From Vreelandella songnenensis (GTDB lineage: Bacteria; Pseudomonadota; Gammaproteobacteria; Pseudomonadales; Halomonadaceae), in the NCBI RefSeq assembly GCF_003002925.1, contig NZ_PVTK01000011.1, positions 1 to 64,000 of the forward strand: DNA of 64,000 nt. Reading direction: 5' to 3'. The notes under the pieces were generated by a model. It saw nothing but the letters and a program-made list of their open reading frames with translations. It was not told where the DNA came from and did not search any database. This document shows positions 26,104 to 35,044 of this stretch, one piece after another. Within the stretch, counting starts at the first letter, position 1. Each line of letters begins with the position of its first letter. Made by a program: the position numbers and the translations under genes.

Positions 26104-27285
26104 TTATCCTGCAATGACGGTCACGGCAATCAACGAAGCGGGTAGCGCGATAAACACGCCTAGCACCCATCCGGCGGCCAGCACCTTGCGCTCGGCACCT
26201 ACCCTGCCCAACCACTGGGCACCTTTTACGGGCAACAGGCGTAAAAACGGCAGGCCGCCGATGATCACTACGGCGAAGAGATTGAACAGCAGATGCACCA
26301 GGGCGATTTCCAGCGCCAACAGCGCTGTCGGGCCGGAAACCGCCGTGGCCGCCAGCAGTGCGGTCATCGTGGTGCCCAGGTTGCTGCCGATCGTGAACGG
26401 ATAGATCTGGCGCAGAGTGAACGCGCCGGAGCCAGCCATGGGCACCATCAGACTGGTGGTGGTCGAGGACGATTGCACCAGCATCGTCACCAGGGCACCG
26501 GACATGACGCCGGTGACCGGACCTCTGCCAATCGCGTTGAGCATGATCTGCCTGGCACGCCCGACCATCAGCGTTTTCAAGAGCTTGCCGATATAGCGAA
26601 TGGCAAGAAAGATCAGCGCCACGCCAATGACGATCATCGCAATCCCGCTTGCCATCTCCGGCAGGCTGGAAAGCGCGCGCTCGATGGTCCCGGTGACCGG
26701 CTGGGTCGATTGTCCGATGATATTGACGTTATCCATGGAAAGGTCAGCATTGCCGTAAAAGACAACGGCGATACGCTCGGCCAGGCGCTCCAGCGGGCTG
26801 AACAGAATTTCCAATGGCAGCAGAATCACTACCGCCAGCAGGTTGAAGAAGTCGTGTACCGTGGCGGCGGCAAAGGCGCGGCGAAACTCGTCCTTGTTGT
26901 TGACGTGTCCAAGGCTTACCAGCGTGTTGGTCACCGTGGTGCCCACGTTCGCCCCCATGATCATGGGTACCGCCAGACCGACCGGCAGCCCGCCCGCCAC
27001 CATGCCGACAATGACCGAGGTCACGGTGGATGAGGATTGGATCAAGGCGGTGGCGACGATGCCGATCATCAACCCCACGAACGGGTTGACGGCAAAGGCG
27101 AACAGCTGCTCGGCGTAATCGCCAGTGGCCAGCTTGAAGCCATCGCCCACGATGGACACCGCACAAATCAGGCAATACACCAGCAAGGCAAGCGTCAGCC
27201 AGTGCCTGAGCTTGCCTTTATGCGTCGTTTCGACGTCACGGCGGGAGAACGTATCCCGCACGGCGCTGTTGGTCGTGTCGGTCAT
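26104..27285 (-). CDS. Na+/phosphate cotransporter family protein
   Basis: 393-residue inner-membrane protein of the Na/Pi cotransporter family (NptA-like). The two inverted repeats each carry the QSSS signature: ATALIQSSSTVTSVIVG near residue 80 and VTMLVQSSSTTTSLMVP near 270, with GANVGTTVTNT and GSNLGTTMTAL after them. About eight to nine helices. It would import or export phosphate using the sodium gradient, fitting a halophile. The C-terminal PhoU-like domain found in many homologues is absent. A PhoB-like direct repeat lies about 55 bp upstream. Confidence 0.88.
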   Translation of the reverse strand: MTDTTNSAVRDTFSRRDVETTHKGKLRHWLTLALLVYCLICAVSIVGDGFKLATGDYAEQLFAFAVNPFVGLMIGIVATALIQSSSTVTSVIVGMVAGGLPVGLAVPMIMGANVGTTVTNTLVSLGHVNNKDEFRRAFAAATVHDFFNLLAVVILLPLEILFSPLERLAERIAVVFYGNADLSMDNVNIIGQSTQPVTGTIERALSSLPEMASGIAMIVIGVALIFLAIRYIGKLLKTLMVGRARQIMLNAIGRGPVTGVMSGALVTMLVQSSSTTTSLMVPMAGSGAFTLRQIYPFTIGSNLGTTMTALLAATAVSGPTALLALEIALVHLLFNLFAVVIIGGLPFLRLLPVKGAQWLGRVGAERKVLAAGWVLGVFIALPASLIAVTVIAG

Positions 27286-27338
27286 TGGCCATACCCTCTT
27301 GGAAGCAGGAACTACCCACTTGCCAGCATGGCAACCCT

Positions 27339-27358
27339 AAGTGACATAACCGTGACCA
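27339..27358 (-). promoter_or_regulatory. Pho-box-like direct repeat before the Na/Pi cotransporter
   Basis: Minus strand CTGGTCACGGTTATGTCAC has GTCAC twice with the 11-bp period of PhoB sites. It is about 55 bp upstream of the ATG at 27285. The centre is not as AT-rich as in classical boxes. Confidence 0.4.
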
Positions 27359-27524
27359 GTGTGTGGAAAAGCAAGACTAACGTGGCGTCAATCAACTAAG
27401 GCATGGATATAACGAGGAAAATAGTTGAGCAATTGAGTAACGCTCAAGAGGATGGGTAGCAGCGGCCAATGGGGTTGAGTATGCTTTAGGCCGCGCCACA
27501 AAGATAACCGTACAAGAGGCTTTC

Positions 27525-27845
27525 ATGACCGAACCCTTGAGCAAGACAAAATCCAGCTTCTACCGCCGCTTGTACGTTGCCTACCTGATCGATTCAGGGG
27601 TGGCCAGCGTGCCAGCGCTGGTGAGCACCTGCGGCATGCCACGGCGCACGGCGCAGGACACCATCGCGTCACTGGCCGAACTGGATATCGAATGCCGGTT
27701 TCAGCCTACCCAGGGCGAGCGACACAATAGCGGAGAGTATCGGATCATCAGCTGGGGGCCGATTGACCCGTCCTGGGTAAAGAAGCAGGCGGCAGCACTT
27801 GCCAAAGCGCTGGGGTACCCGCCGCTGACGTCACTTGGCAACTGA
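27525..27845 (+). CDS. Small winged-helix DNA-binding protein
   Basis: 106 residues. KSSFYRRLYVAYLIDSGVASVPALVSTCGMPRRTAQDTIASL reads as a helix-turn-helix with a recognition helix at PRRTAQDTIASLAELDI, followed by a wing-like stretch (QGERHNSGEYRIISWGPID). Similar short proteins occur singly in Halomonas and Pseudomonas relatives; targets are unknown. The ATG is preceded by AGAGGCTTTC. It is convergent with the copper ATPase gene, leaving only 12 bp between the stops. Confidence 0.65.
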   Translation: MTEPLSKTKSSFYRRLYVAYLIDSGVASVPALVSTCGMPRRTAQDTIASLAELDIECRFQPTQGERHNSGEYRIISWGPIDPSWVKKQAAALAKALGYPPLTSLGN

Positions 27846-27857
27846 GCAGTATCGGCG

Positions 27858-30041
27858 TCATTCGCGCCAGGCAAGCCGGGCGGCGTTGAGCGTCACGCTG
27901 AGTGAGCTTGCCACCATGGCTAATACCGCTACCAGCGGCGGAATGGCCATGACGATGACCAGCCCCAGTGCCAGCGTGTTATATACTGCGGATAGCGTCA
28001 GGTTCTGAAGCATCACACGCCGGGTGACTCGCGCGGTCGCAAGCCCTTCCACCAGGCCTTCAAGGCCGGGCTTGAGCAGGTGCGCCGCCGCCCCTTCCCG
28101 CGCGGCGTCGCTGGCATTGAGGGGCGCAACCCCTACGTCCGCCGCCGCCAGACTCAGCGTGTCGTTCACACCATCCCCTACAAACAGGGTCGGCGCAGGC
28201 AGCCCTTGAAGCAGCCGCGCCTTGGCCTCTGGCGAGCGCTCGGCAAAACAGGCCTCACTCGCCATTCCCAGATGTTCTGCCATGGCATCTACTGCGCTAA
28301 CGCGGTCGCCACTAAGCATGATCACCCAGTAGTTGGTTTGAAGCCGGGCAATACTCGAGGCGGCATCCGCGTACGGCGTATCTTCCAGATAGAAACTGCC
28401 CAGCCAGCCCTGGTCGTCGGCAAGCAGCACTTCAGATGCGCCCGGGTGGGCCATACCGGCATTCATCTCAGGAATCACCATTCCTTGGCTGGTCAAATAA
28501 CGCCGGCTACCCAGCCAGAAGCTACCCTGTCCCGGCAGCTCGAGCTGTATGCCCTGCCCTGGCACTTCCTGTACTACCTGCGTGCTCGGCGTAGATGTGT
28601 CGCAAGCACCGGCCCAACGTTTGAGCGCCTGCGCCAAAGGGTGCTGGCTGCCGGTGGCGGTTTGATAAAGGCGGTTTTTTAGTGTCGATTCAGCCATGCC
28701 TTCGCGACACTCCCAGCTTACCAGAGAAGGCTCGCCACGGGTCAGCGTCCCGGTTTTGTCCAGGGCAATGGATGTTATCCTGGCCAATGTTTCAAGCGCG
28801 GCCGGGTCGCGCAGGGCAATACCCTGATTCAGCATCCGCCCACTGCCAGCAAGGCTTGCCAGCGGCACGGCAAGCCCTACTGCGCAGGGGCAGGCAACCA
28901 CCAGTACCGAAAGCGCTCGAACCGCCGCCTCTTCCAAATCAAGACCGAGCAGTAGCCCTACCGGCAAGGCGGCCACGCCCAACAGCAGCGCCACCGGGCT
29001 CAGCCAGGCAGCAAAGCGGTCGGCCAGCTTTTGCAGCTCCCCCTTCTGGGCCTGATAGTGGCGCATCTGGTTACGCAGGCGGTCCAGGCGGCGCTGGCCC
29101 AGGGCGTGGGTAACGGTAATGGCAATGTCCTCACTACCCAAAAGCCGGCAACCGGCATACACCGGCTCGCCTCTCGGGAAATGACGCGGGACACTCTCCC
29201 CGGTCAGCGAGGCGGTATCCACCCAGGCCGCGCTCTCCAGAATACCGTCCAGCGCGATTAGCTCCCCTGGGGCCAGGGTTACTCGGGCGCCCGGCGCCAC
29301 CTCAGCCAGCGGCGTGATCAGCCACTGCTTACTCTGCCAGGCCAGGATTTCATCTTTGGGCTGGGGCAGAACATCCAGCGCCTTCAGGCCCCGGTGGCGG
29401 CACAGCGTTTCCACCAGCCGCCCACCCAGCAGAAGCACGATGAGCATGACGGCGGTATCGAAATAGACCTGCGCCGAGCCGCGCCATAAAAGCCCTACGG
29501 ATACCACGACCGCTGACCAGACACCCAGCGTCACCAGTACATCCATGCCAGGGCGCCGGGCGCGCAGTGTGCGAAGCCCTGCCCGATAGAACGGCCAGCC
29601 GGCAAAGGTGATCACCGGAATGGAGAACGCCCCGGAGACCCAGGCCACCACCCACTCTACTGTTGGGCTTGGCAGGGCGCCGGCGTAGATCAAGATGGAG
29701 GCGAGCATGGTCCACATGCCGAATACCGACCCGACCAGCAGGCGCAGGCTCAGGTAGCGGCTCTCCTGCTCCAGGCGCGCATGGGCATCACTATTGGGTT
29801 CAAGGGGGGTTAAGCGGTAGCCCAGGCGTTTGATCTTGGGGGCAAGAGTGTCAAGCGCAATAGCCTGCGCGCCCCCCTTGATCCAGAGCGTGGCGGTCGG
29901 GTAGTGAACGCTGATGCTCTCGACGCCCGGGCGGTGGGCAACGACGCCCTCCACAGCCAGCGCACAGCTGGTACACCACATGCCGTGAAGGGTATAGAGC
30001 GCCTCGTCGTTTTCGCCTGTTGGTGCGGTTTGATCTGTCAT
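27858..30041 (-). CDS. Copper-type P1B ATPase (CcoI/CtpA-like)
   Basis: 727-residue heavy-metal P-type ATPase. Seen: an N-terminal metal-binding domain with MWCTSC (CxxC), eight predicted membrane helices, TASLTGESVPR (actuator), the intramembrane metal site VACPCAVGLAVP (CPC), DKTGTLTRGE (phosphorylated Asp), SQHPLAQAL (HP motif) and FVGDGVNDTLSLAAADVG. The CPC motif implies Cu+ export from the cytoplasm. It is the last gene of the cytochrome oxidase set, so its likely job is delivering copper for CuA/CuB assembly rather than bulk detoxification, as with CcoI/CtpA. That role is inferred from context. Confidence 0.9.
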   Translation of the reverse strand: MTDQTAPTGENDEALYTLHGMWCTSCALAVEGVVAHRPGVESISVHYPTATLWIKGGAQAIALDTLAPKIKRLGYRLTPLEPNSDAHARLEQESRYLSLRLLVGSVFGMWTMLASILIYAGALPSPTVEWVVAWVSGAFSIPVITFAGWPFYRAGLRTLRARRPGMDVLVTLGVWSAVVVSVGLLWRGSAQVYFDTAVMLIVLLLGGRLVETLCRHRGLKALDVLPQPKDEILAWQSKQWLITPLAEVAPGARVTLAPGELIALDGILESAAWVDTASLTGESVPRHFPRGEPVYAGCRLLGSEDIAITVTHALGQRRLDRLRNQMRHYQAQKGELQKLADRFAAWLSPVALLLGVAALPVGLLLGLDLEEAAVRALSVLVVACPCAVGLAVPLASLAGSGRMLNQGIALRDPAALETLARITSIALDKTGTLTRGEPSLVSWECREGMAESTLKNRLYQTATGSQHPLAQALKRWAGACDTSTPSTQVVQEVPGQGIQLELPGQGSFWLGSRRYLTSQGMVIPEMNAGMAHPGASEVLLADDQGWLGSFYLEDTPYADAASSIARLQTNYWVIMLSGDRVSAVDAMAEHLGMASEACFAERSPEAKARLLQGLPAPTLFVGDGVNDTLSLAAADVGVAPLNASDAAREGAAAHLLKPGLEGLVEGLATARVTRRVMLQNLTLSAVYNTLALGLVIVMAIPPLVAVLAMVASSLSVTLNAARLAWRE

Positions 30042-30072
30042 TCAAGCCACATGGGTTTAAAGCGCCTGGCGC

Positions 30073-30429
30073 TTAAAGACACGGCGGCAGGCCTACCATC
30101 GGCGCGGCAACAAAGACAACGGCCAGGGCCGAAAACAGATATAGCCAGGCCGACACCTTGGCATTGAAATGCCGCCGCGCCTGGTGCCGTTTGGCCTCTT
30201 TGAAGCACGCCCAGGCCAGTGCGGCAATCAGCACCACCGTGAACAGGCTCACCAGCAGCAGCGATGCATTGATAGGCGTAAAAGCCCCCTGACCGGCATC
30301 GGGCGTTGCGACGGCACAGGCAACCGAAAGCCCGCCGTAAACGGCCACGAACCAGATACTCCAGAGAGTGAGCCCGCCCACGAAGTGGCCGGGGTGGGTG
30401 AGATGCAGGCGTTGAGTCATAGCTTTCAT
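30073..30429 (-). CDS. Hypothetical membrane protein of the oxidase operon
   Basis: 118 residues with three hydrophobic helices (LTLWSIWFVAVYGGLSVACAVA, INASLLLVSLFTVVLIAALAW, VSAWLYLFSALAVVFVAAPM). It begins 5 bp after ctaD and precedes the copper ATPase by 31 bp on the same strand. Family not recognised with confidence; a small accessory or assembly subunit of the oxidase is plausible from position. An ATG three codons in (MTQRLHL) is an alternative start. Confidence 0.65.
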   Translation of the reverse strand: MKAMTQRLHLTHPGHFVGGLTLWSIWFVAVYGGLSVACAVATPDAGQGAFTPINASLLLVSLFTVVLIAALAWACFKEAKRHQARRHFNAKVSAWLYLFSALAVVFVAAPMVGLPPCL

Positions 30430-30434
30430 GGCTT

Positions 30435-32960
30435 CTAGCTCCCTATCACTCGGGGTAATATGTCCAGCGCCACGATCAGCATCCAGAACACCAGCACGCT
30501 ATAGCGCCAGAAGTAAGTCACTACCAAGGGCTCGAAAGGCGCGTGAGCCCCTACAAATCGATAGCCGACACGCATGCCTTGCAGCAGCGCCATGACGGCC
30601 CCCAAACCGCTATGCAGCAGTGCATAGGCAAGGCCGACCATGATGATGGCGTCGTGGGTGGTTTCTGTGACCGCCAGATTGGCATTGAGCAGCACCCAAA
30701 GCACTAGCCCGAACTGCACGGCACCCAGCATGGCAGCCCCGTACAGGTTGAACGCCAGGCCTTTGTCGTTTTTCTCGCGCAGGCCGCGTACCGCTTTCTC
30801 GAGCAGACCCCAGCCCAGAATCGCCGCCACGCCTGCCACGCAAAGCCCGATCAGCGAAAGCGGCGATTCGTCGGGCATGCGCCACTCGGGTGATACGGTC
30901 CAGAGATAGAACCAGCCGAACAGGTACGACAGGAAAAAGGAGCCGTTGGCAATCATGGCGGTGGTCATTGCCCAAAGCCCTGGGCCGTCCATGGTGCGCG
31001 AGTGCAGCGGCGGATCCCCCGCCTTCACATGAGCATCTGGGGCGGCTTTGGGGTGCGCACCGTTCTCCCAGGACCAGCGCAGTATAAAGCCGACGGCAAT
31101 CACTACCCCTATCCCGGCCACCGGGTACCAGCGCAACAGCAGGCTGATACACACCACGGCAAGCGCCAGGGCGGCGAATAGCGGCCACCAGGAGTTGCCT
31201 GGCAGGTGAATGATTTCGCGCAGCTTGCCGGTCAGTGGATCGGTACCCCACATTTCACGGCGACCATGGCTGATGGTAGGCAGGCCATGCTGGCCTTCAC
31301 GCATGGTGCGGGGCAAATCCGGGTTGTCCCACAGCGGGTGGCGCGTTTCCACAACCGGCAGGCTAACAAAGTTGTAGGCGCTGGGCGGCATGGAGTTTGC
31401 CCACTCCAGCGTATCCGCGTTCCAGGGGTTGTGCTTGGCGGGCTTGCCGTAGCGGAAATGCAGGGCGATATCGATGATCACCATGGCAAATCCTGCCGAC
31501 ATGACGAAGCTGCCTACCGAGGAGAGCAGGTTGAAGATATCCCAGCCAAAGCCGGTATCGTAGGTATACACCCGCCGCGGCATGCCCAGAAGACCCGTCC
31601 AGTGCATGATCAGGAAAGTCGCGTTAAACCCGCCAAACACTAGCCAGAAACCCCATTTACCAATGGTTTCCGAAGGCATGCGGCCTGAAAACAGCGGCAG
31701 CCAGTAGTAGATACCGGCCATCAGCGGAAAGAGCATGCCACCTACCAGCACGTAGTGCATATGCGCCACGACGAAGTGGGTATCGTGCACCTGCCAGTTG
31801 AACGGCACCAGCGCCAGCATTACCCCGGTCAAGCCGCCGCAGACGAAGATCACCAGAAAGCCGACGATCCACAGCATGGGCAGTTTCATCTTGGGCTTGC
31901 CAAGCCACAGCGTGGCCAGCCAGACAAATACCTGAATGGCGGTAGGAATGGCCACCAGCATGCTGGCCGCCGAGAAAAACGCCTGAGCCAGCTGTGGAAT
32001 ACCCACGGTAAACATGTGGTGAACCCACAGGCCAAAACTGATGAAGCCCATGACGGTGATGGCAAAGACCACCCAGCCATAGCCCACCAGAGGCCGCCCG
32101 GCAAACACCGGAATCAGGGTGGACACGATGCCTGCGGCCGGCAGAAAGATGATGTAGACCTCAGGGTGGCCAAATAGCCAGAACAGGTGCTGCCAGAGCA
32201 GCGGGTCACCACCACCGGCAATATCAAAAAACGGCATGCCGACCGCACGCTCGAGCTCAAGCAGGATACTGCCCAGAATCAGCGGCGGAAAGCCCACCAC
32301 AATCATCAGCGCCATGGCCAGAATGTACCAGGCAAAGATAGGCATCTTGTGCAGCGCCATACCCTGGGTGCGGGTGCGCAGGATCGACACGACCAGCTCG
32401 ACCCCGGCAGACAGCGCGGAAATCTCGACGAAGGTAATGCCCAGCAGCCAGAAATCGGAACCCAGACCCGGTGAGTATTCGCTGCTGCTCAGCGGCGTGT
32501 ACATGAACCAGCCGCTGTCCGGCGCCATCTCGATGACCATGCTGAAGCACAGGATGATGCCGCCAAACAGATAGCACCAGTAGCCCAGCGCGGTCAAACG
32601 TGGGCAGACCAGATCGCGGGCGCCGATCATCTTGGGAATCATGTAGATCGCCAACCCCTCCAGAATGGGGATGGCGAACAGGAACATCATCACCGTGCCG
32701 TGCATGGTGGTGACCTGACTGTAGATCTCGGGGGTCATGAAGTTCTGATCGGGCGTGGCAATCTGCGTGCGAATCAGCATCGCCAAGATGCCGCCGATCA
32801 GGAAAAAGGCCATCCCGGTGACCATGAAGCGCAGACCAAGCGTTGTATGGTTCACAATGGTGAACGCTTTCAGGCCGCGTGGATTGCCCCATACTTCGTG
32901 CAGATCGCTGTGCAGGTCCTGCGGGTCTTGCGGTGTGACTTCGCGGTTGATGGTGGTCAT
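30435..32960 (-). CDS. ctaD: Cytochrome c oxidase subunit I-III fusion
   Basis: 841 residues, longer than the usual 530-residue subunit I because subunit III is fused at its C-terminus. Subunit I ligands are seen: TMHGTVMMF (low-spin haem His), WLFGHPEVYIIFLP (CuB His with cross-linked Tyr and helix VI Glu, A1 type), VHHMFTVG (CuB His pair) and THFVVAHMHYVLVGG (haem His). From about residue 645, RTMDGPGLWAMTTAMIANGS and LFGWFYLWTVS are subunit III. It reduces oxygen to water and pumps protons at the inner membrane. The start overlaps the ctaC stop by 4 bp. Similar fusions are known in caa3-type oxidases. Confidence 0.95.
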   Translation of the reverse strand: MTTINREVTPQDPQDLHSDLHEVWGNPRGLKAFTIVNHTTLGLRFMVTGMAFFLIGGILAMLIRTQIATPDQNFMTPEIYSQVTTMHGTVMMFLFAIPILEGLAIYMIPKMIGARDLVCPRLTALGYWCYLFGGIILCFSMVIEMAPDSGWFMYTPLSSSEYSPGLGSDFWLLGITFVEISALSAGVELVVSILRTRTQGMALHKMPIFAWYILAMALMIVVGFPPLILGSILLELERAVGMPFFDIAGGGDPLLWQHLFWLFGHPEVYIIFLPAAGIVSTLIPVFAGRPLVGYGWVVFAITVMGFISFGLWVHHMFTVGIPQLAQAFFSAASMLVAIPTAIQVFVWLATLWLGKPKMKLPMLWIVGFLVIFVCGGLTGVMLALVPFNWQVHDTHFVVAHMHYVLVGGMLFPLMAGIYYWLPLFSGRMPSETIGKWGFWLVFGGFNATFLIMHWTGLLGMPRRVYTYDTGFGWDIFNLLSSVGSFVMSAGFAMVIIDIALHFRYGKPAKHNPWNADTLEWANSMPPSAYNFVSLPVVETRHPLWDNPDLPRTMREGQHGLPTISHGRREMWGTDPLTGKLREIIHLPGNSWWPLFAALALAVVCISLLLRWYPVAGIGVVIAVGFILRWSWENGAHPKAAPDAHVKAGDPPLHSRTMDGPGLWAMTTAMIANGSFFLSYLFGWFYLWTVSPEWRMPDESPLSLIGLCVAGVAAILGWGLLEKAVRGLREKNDKGLAFNLYGAAMLGAVQFGLVLWVLLNANLAVTETTHDAIIMVGLAYALLHSGLGAVMALLQGMRVGYRFVGAHAPFEPLVVTYFWRYSVLVFWMLIVALDILPRVIGS

Positions 32961-34018
32961 GGGGTCAGGCTCTCCAGCCAGGCACCCAGGGACTCCAAGG
33001 TGGCAGTTTCCATATAGTCGTGTGACGGCATCTTGTTACTCGGCTTAAGCGTTTGGTGATTTTCGAGCCAGTACTGAATAGCCCCCTCTTCCATGGGCAG
33101 TACGCCAGCCCCCAGCGTATGGCGTGCGCCAATATCGGAAAGATCAGGTCCGATCGCAGAGGATGAGATTCCGGCTACGCTGTGACACACAGCACAGCTT
33201 GATGAGAATGTGTCACGCGCCTGAGCAAACTCATCGTTGGCCAAGGCAAGCTCGGCCAGTCGCTCGGCTTGACGGTCTTCAAGCCACGCCTCGAACGCCT
33301 CACGCTCCAGCGCCTCTACATGCAGATCCATGTGAGTATGCTGCGCGCCACAGAACTCGGCACACTGGGCGCCATAGACGCCCGGCTCGTCGGCTTCCAG
33401 ACGAATCACGTTGACTCGCCCCGGCAGCATGTCGATCTTGCCACCAAGCCTGGGTATCCAGAAGGCGTGGATAACGTCGGCAGACGTGACATGAAAATCG
33501 ACCGGTTCGCCAGCGGGCAGAACGAGCTGGTTGGAGGTGACCACTTCGCCCCCTTCTGCCCCTGGGTAACGAACTTCCCACCACCACTGATGGCCGATGA
33601 CTTCGATAACTTCTACCGGGTGGCCCAACGGTAACGGCAGCATGCGCTTACCCGCCGGCACGCCAAACATGAGCAACGCGCTTACGCTAAACACGGGCAG
33701 CAGGATACCGCCGCCAATGACCCAGCGGCGGGCAATCTTGCGCTCCTGTTGCGGGGTGCGTTCGTGATACTTGCGCTTGAACGTATAAAGCCAGAGCGAA
33801 ATCACGGCAATGAACACTACCGTTGCAAACGTAAGCATGACCCACCAGATGAGTACCACATCGCGTGCAGCTTGCCCGGCAGGGTCTAGAATGGATCTAT
33901 CGCCGGCACATCCTGCAAGCCCCAACGCGACAAGAATCACCATTAACCGGTTGACCCGCCGCAGCGCAGCACGTTGAATACAAGCCAAGGCGGCGTGATG
34001 TAAAAAGCGTTCCCTCAT
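32957..34018 (-). CDS. ctaC: Cytochrome c oxidase subunit II with fused cytochrome c domain
   Basis: 353 residues. A lipoprotein-type signal ends at LVALGLAGC, then two membrane helices (VVLIWWVMLTFATVVFIAV and RWVIGGGILLPVFSVSALLM), the CuA domain (HAFWIPRLGG and GVYGAQCAEFCGAQHTHM, with Cys, Cys, His and Met ligands) and a C-terminal c-type haem domain (SSCAVCHSVAG, distal Met near NKMPSHDYM). This defines a caa3-type oxidase. ATG 34018 with AAGGA upstream is preferred to one 14 codons earlier. Its start is only 35 bp from the divergent DUF2231 gene's. Confidence 0.93.
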   Translation of the reverse strand: MRERFLHHAALACIQRAALRRVNRLMVILVALGLAGCAGDRSILDPAGQAARDVVLIWWVMLTFATVVFIAVISLWLYTFKRKYHERTPQQERKIARRWVIGGGILLPVFSVSALLMFGVPAGKRMLPLPLGHPVEVIEVIGHQWWWEVRYPGAEGGEVVTSNQLVLPAGEPVDFHVTSADVIHAFWIPRLGGKIDMLPGRVNVIRLEADEPGVYGAQCAEFCGAQHTHMDLHVEALEREAFEAWLEDRQAERLAELALANDEFAQARDTFSSSCAVCHSVAGISSSAIGPDLSDIGARHTLGAGVLPMEEGAIQYWLENHQTLKPSNKMPSHDYMETATLESLGAWLESLTP

Positions 34019-34053
34019 ACTCTTATTCCTTTTTCTGCCCACAGGAAGTGACA

Positions 34054-34515
34054 ATGGCAAACCCCGACAGGCGTAAAATCACAAGCCGCGCTGCTATTGC
34101 TGGCCACCCGCTGCATCCTTTGATGGTTCACTTTCCCGTTGCCGCGCTTCTGGCACTGGTCGCCTGCGATCTGGGCTATTGGTATACCGACGACCCCTTC
34201 TGGCTGCGTGTGGGTCTTTGGCTTGCGGGCATTGGCGCTTTTGGTGGATGGTTTGCAAGCCTTGCGGGCATTGTCGACTTGGTAACCGTCGGCCAGATTC
34301 GCCGTTTGATCACCGGCTGGAGCCACGCGATCATTGCCGTCGTCATGCTGTCCCTTGCATCGCTGAACTGGTTGATTCGCTTTAATGACCCGGCGCTGGT
34401 ACTGCCTTGGGGCATTGTCATCTCGCTGGTGACAGGCGGGCTTGTGGCGCTGACAGGCTGGCTGGGCGGTCAATTGGTGTATGAACACGCCGTCGGCGTC
34501 GAGGTGGACAAGTAG
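34054..34515 (+). CDS. DUF2231 membrane protein
   Basis: 153 residues with four membrane helices and the DUF2231 start AIAGHPLHPLMVHFPVAALL, whose His residues are conserved; the rest (GWFASLAGIVDLVTVGQIRR, GGLVALTGWLGGQLVYEH) fits the family. DUF2231 proteins are often found near redox and haem enzymes, and their function is not established. ATG 34054 with AGGAAG 6 nt before is preferred to GTG 34048. It is divergent from ctaC and convergent with the CopD-like gene. Confidence 0.8.
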   Translation: MANPDRRKITSRAAIAGHPLHPLMVHFPVAALLALVACDLGYWYTDDPFWLRVGLWLAGIGAFGGWFASLAGIVDLVTVGQIRRLITGWSHAIIAVVMLSLASLNWLIRFNDPALVLPWGIVISLVTGGLVALTGWLGGQLVYEHAVGVEVDK

Positions 34516-34536
34516 TAGATCACTGAGCATGGCGGG

Positions 34537-34962
34537 TTAACTCCAGTCCAGCGGTTTGGCCAGCACAAACCCCAGCACGCCGAGAATACCCGCCAACGCC
34601 AGCAGCAGGGCCAGAATTGACGCGGTTTTCACTCCTCGGTAGATACCCATTTCCAGGCGCAGAATCAACCAGCCGCAGCAGCCGTGAGCGACCACCATCA
34701 ATACCACCGCCCCCAGCTTGAAAATCAGCCAGCCACCCATCAAGCCGTGAAACAGAAACAGCAGCGTGCCGGAAAAAATGGCCGCCAGGGCCGCGGGCGT
34801 GGCTACGGAATTATAGAAAAAGCGCGGCATGGGCGGCGAACCCTGAGCAAAGCCCGCATCTTTACGCAGTTGTAATGTATAGCTAAGTAACGCTGGCAGG
34901 TACAAAAGTGAGCCGCACCAGATAACGAGCGCGGCTATATGCAGCAGTTTTAGCCAGGGCAT
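34537..34962 (-). CDS. CopD/HemJ-like membrane protein
   Basis: 141 residues with four membrane helices: WLKLLHIAALVIWCGSLLYLP, then SVATPAALAAIFSGTLLFLF, GGWLIFKLGAVVLMVVAHGC and ILALLLALAGILGVLGFVL. The LHIAALVIWCGSLLYLPALL start resembles the CopD domain and also the HemJ protoporphyrinogen oxidase family (LHII.VV.W..GLFYLPRL). It lies next to the oxidase genes, where copper or haem handling would make sense. I cannot choose between the two from sequence alone. Confidence 0.65.
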   Translation of the reverse strand: MPWLKLLHIAALVIWCGSLLYLPALLSYTLQLRKDAGFAQGSPPMPRFFYNSVATPAALAAIFSGTLLFLFHGLMGGWLIFKLGAVVLMVVAHGCCGWLILRLEMGIYRGVKTASILALLLALAGILGVLGFVLAKPLDWS

Positions 34963-35044
34963 CAGGGCTTCCTTGCGTTGCTGGAACTTGGAGGAGTTGT
35001 ATGCCCTTAACCTTAGCCAATGCAGGCCGCCCTGGCTAGGCGAA

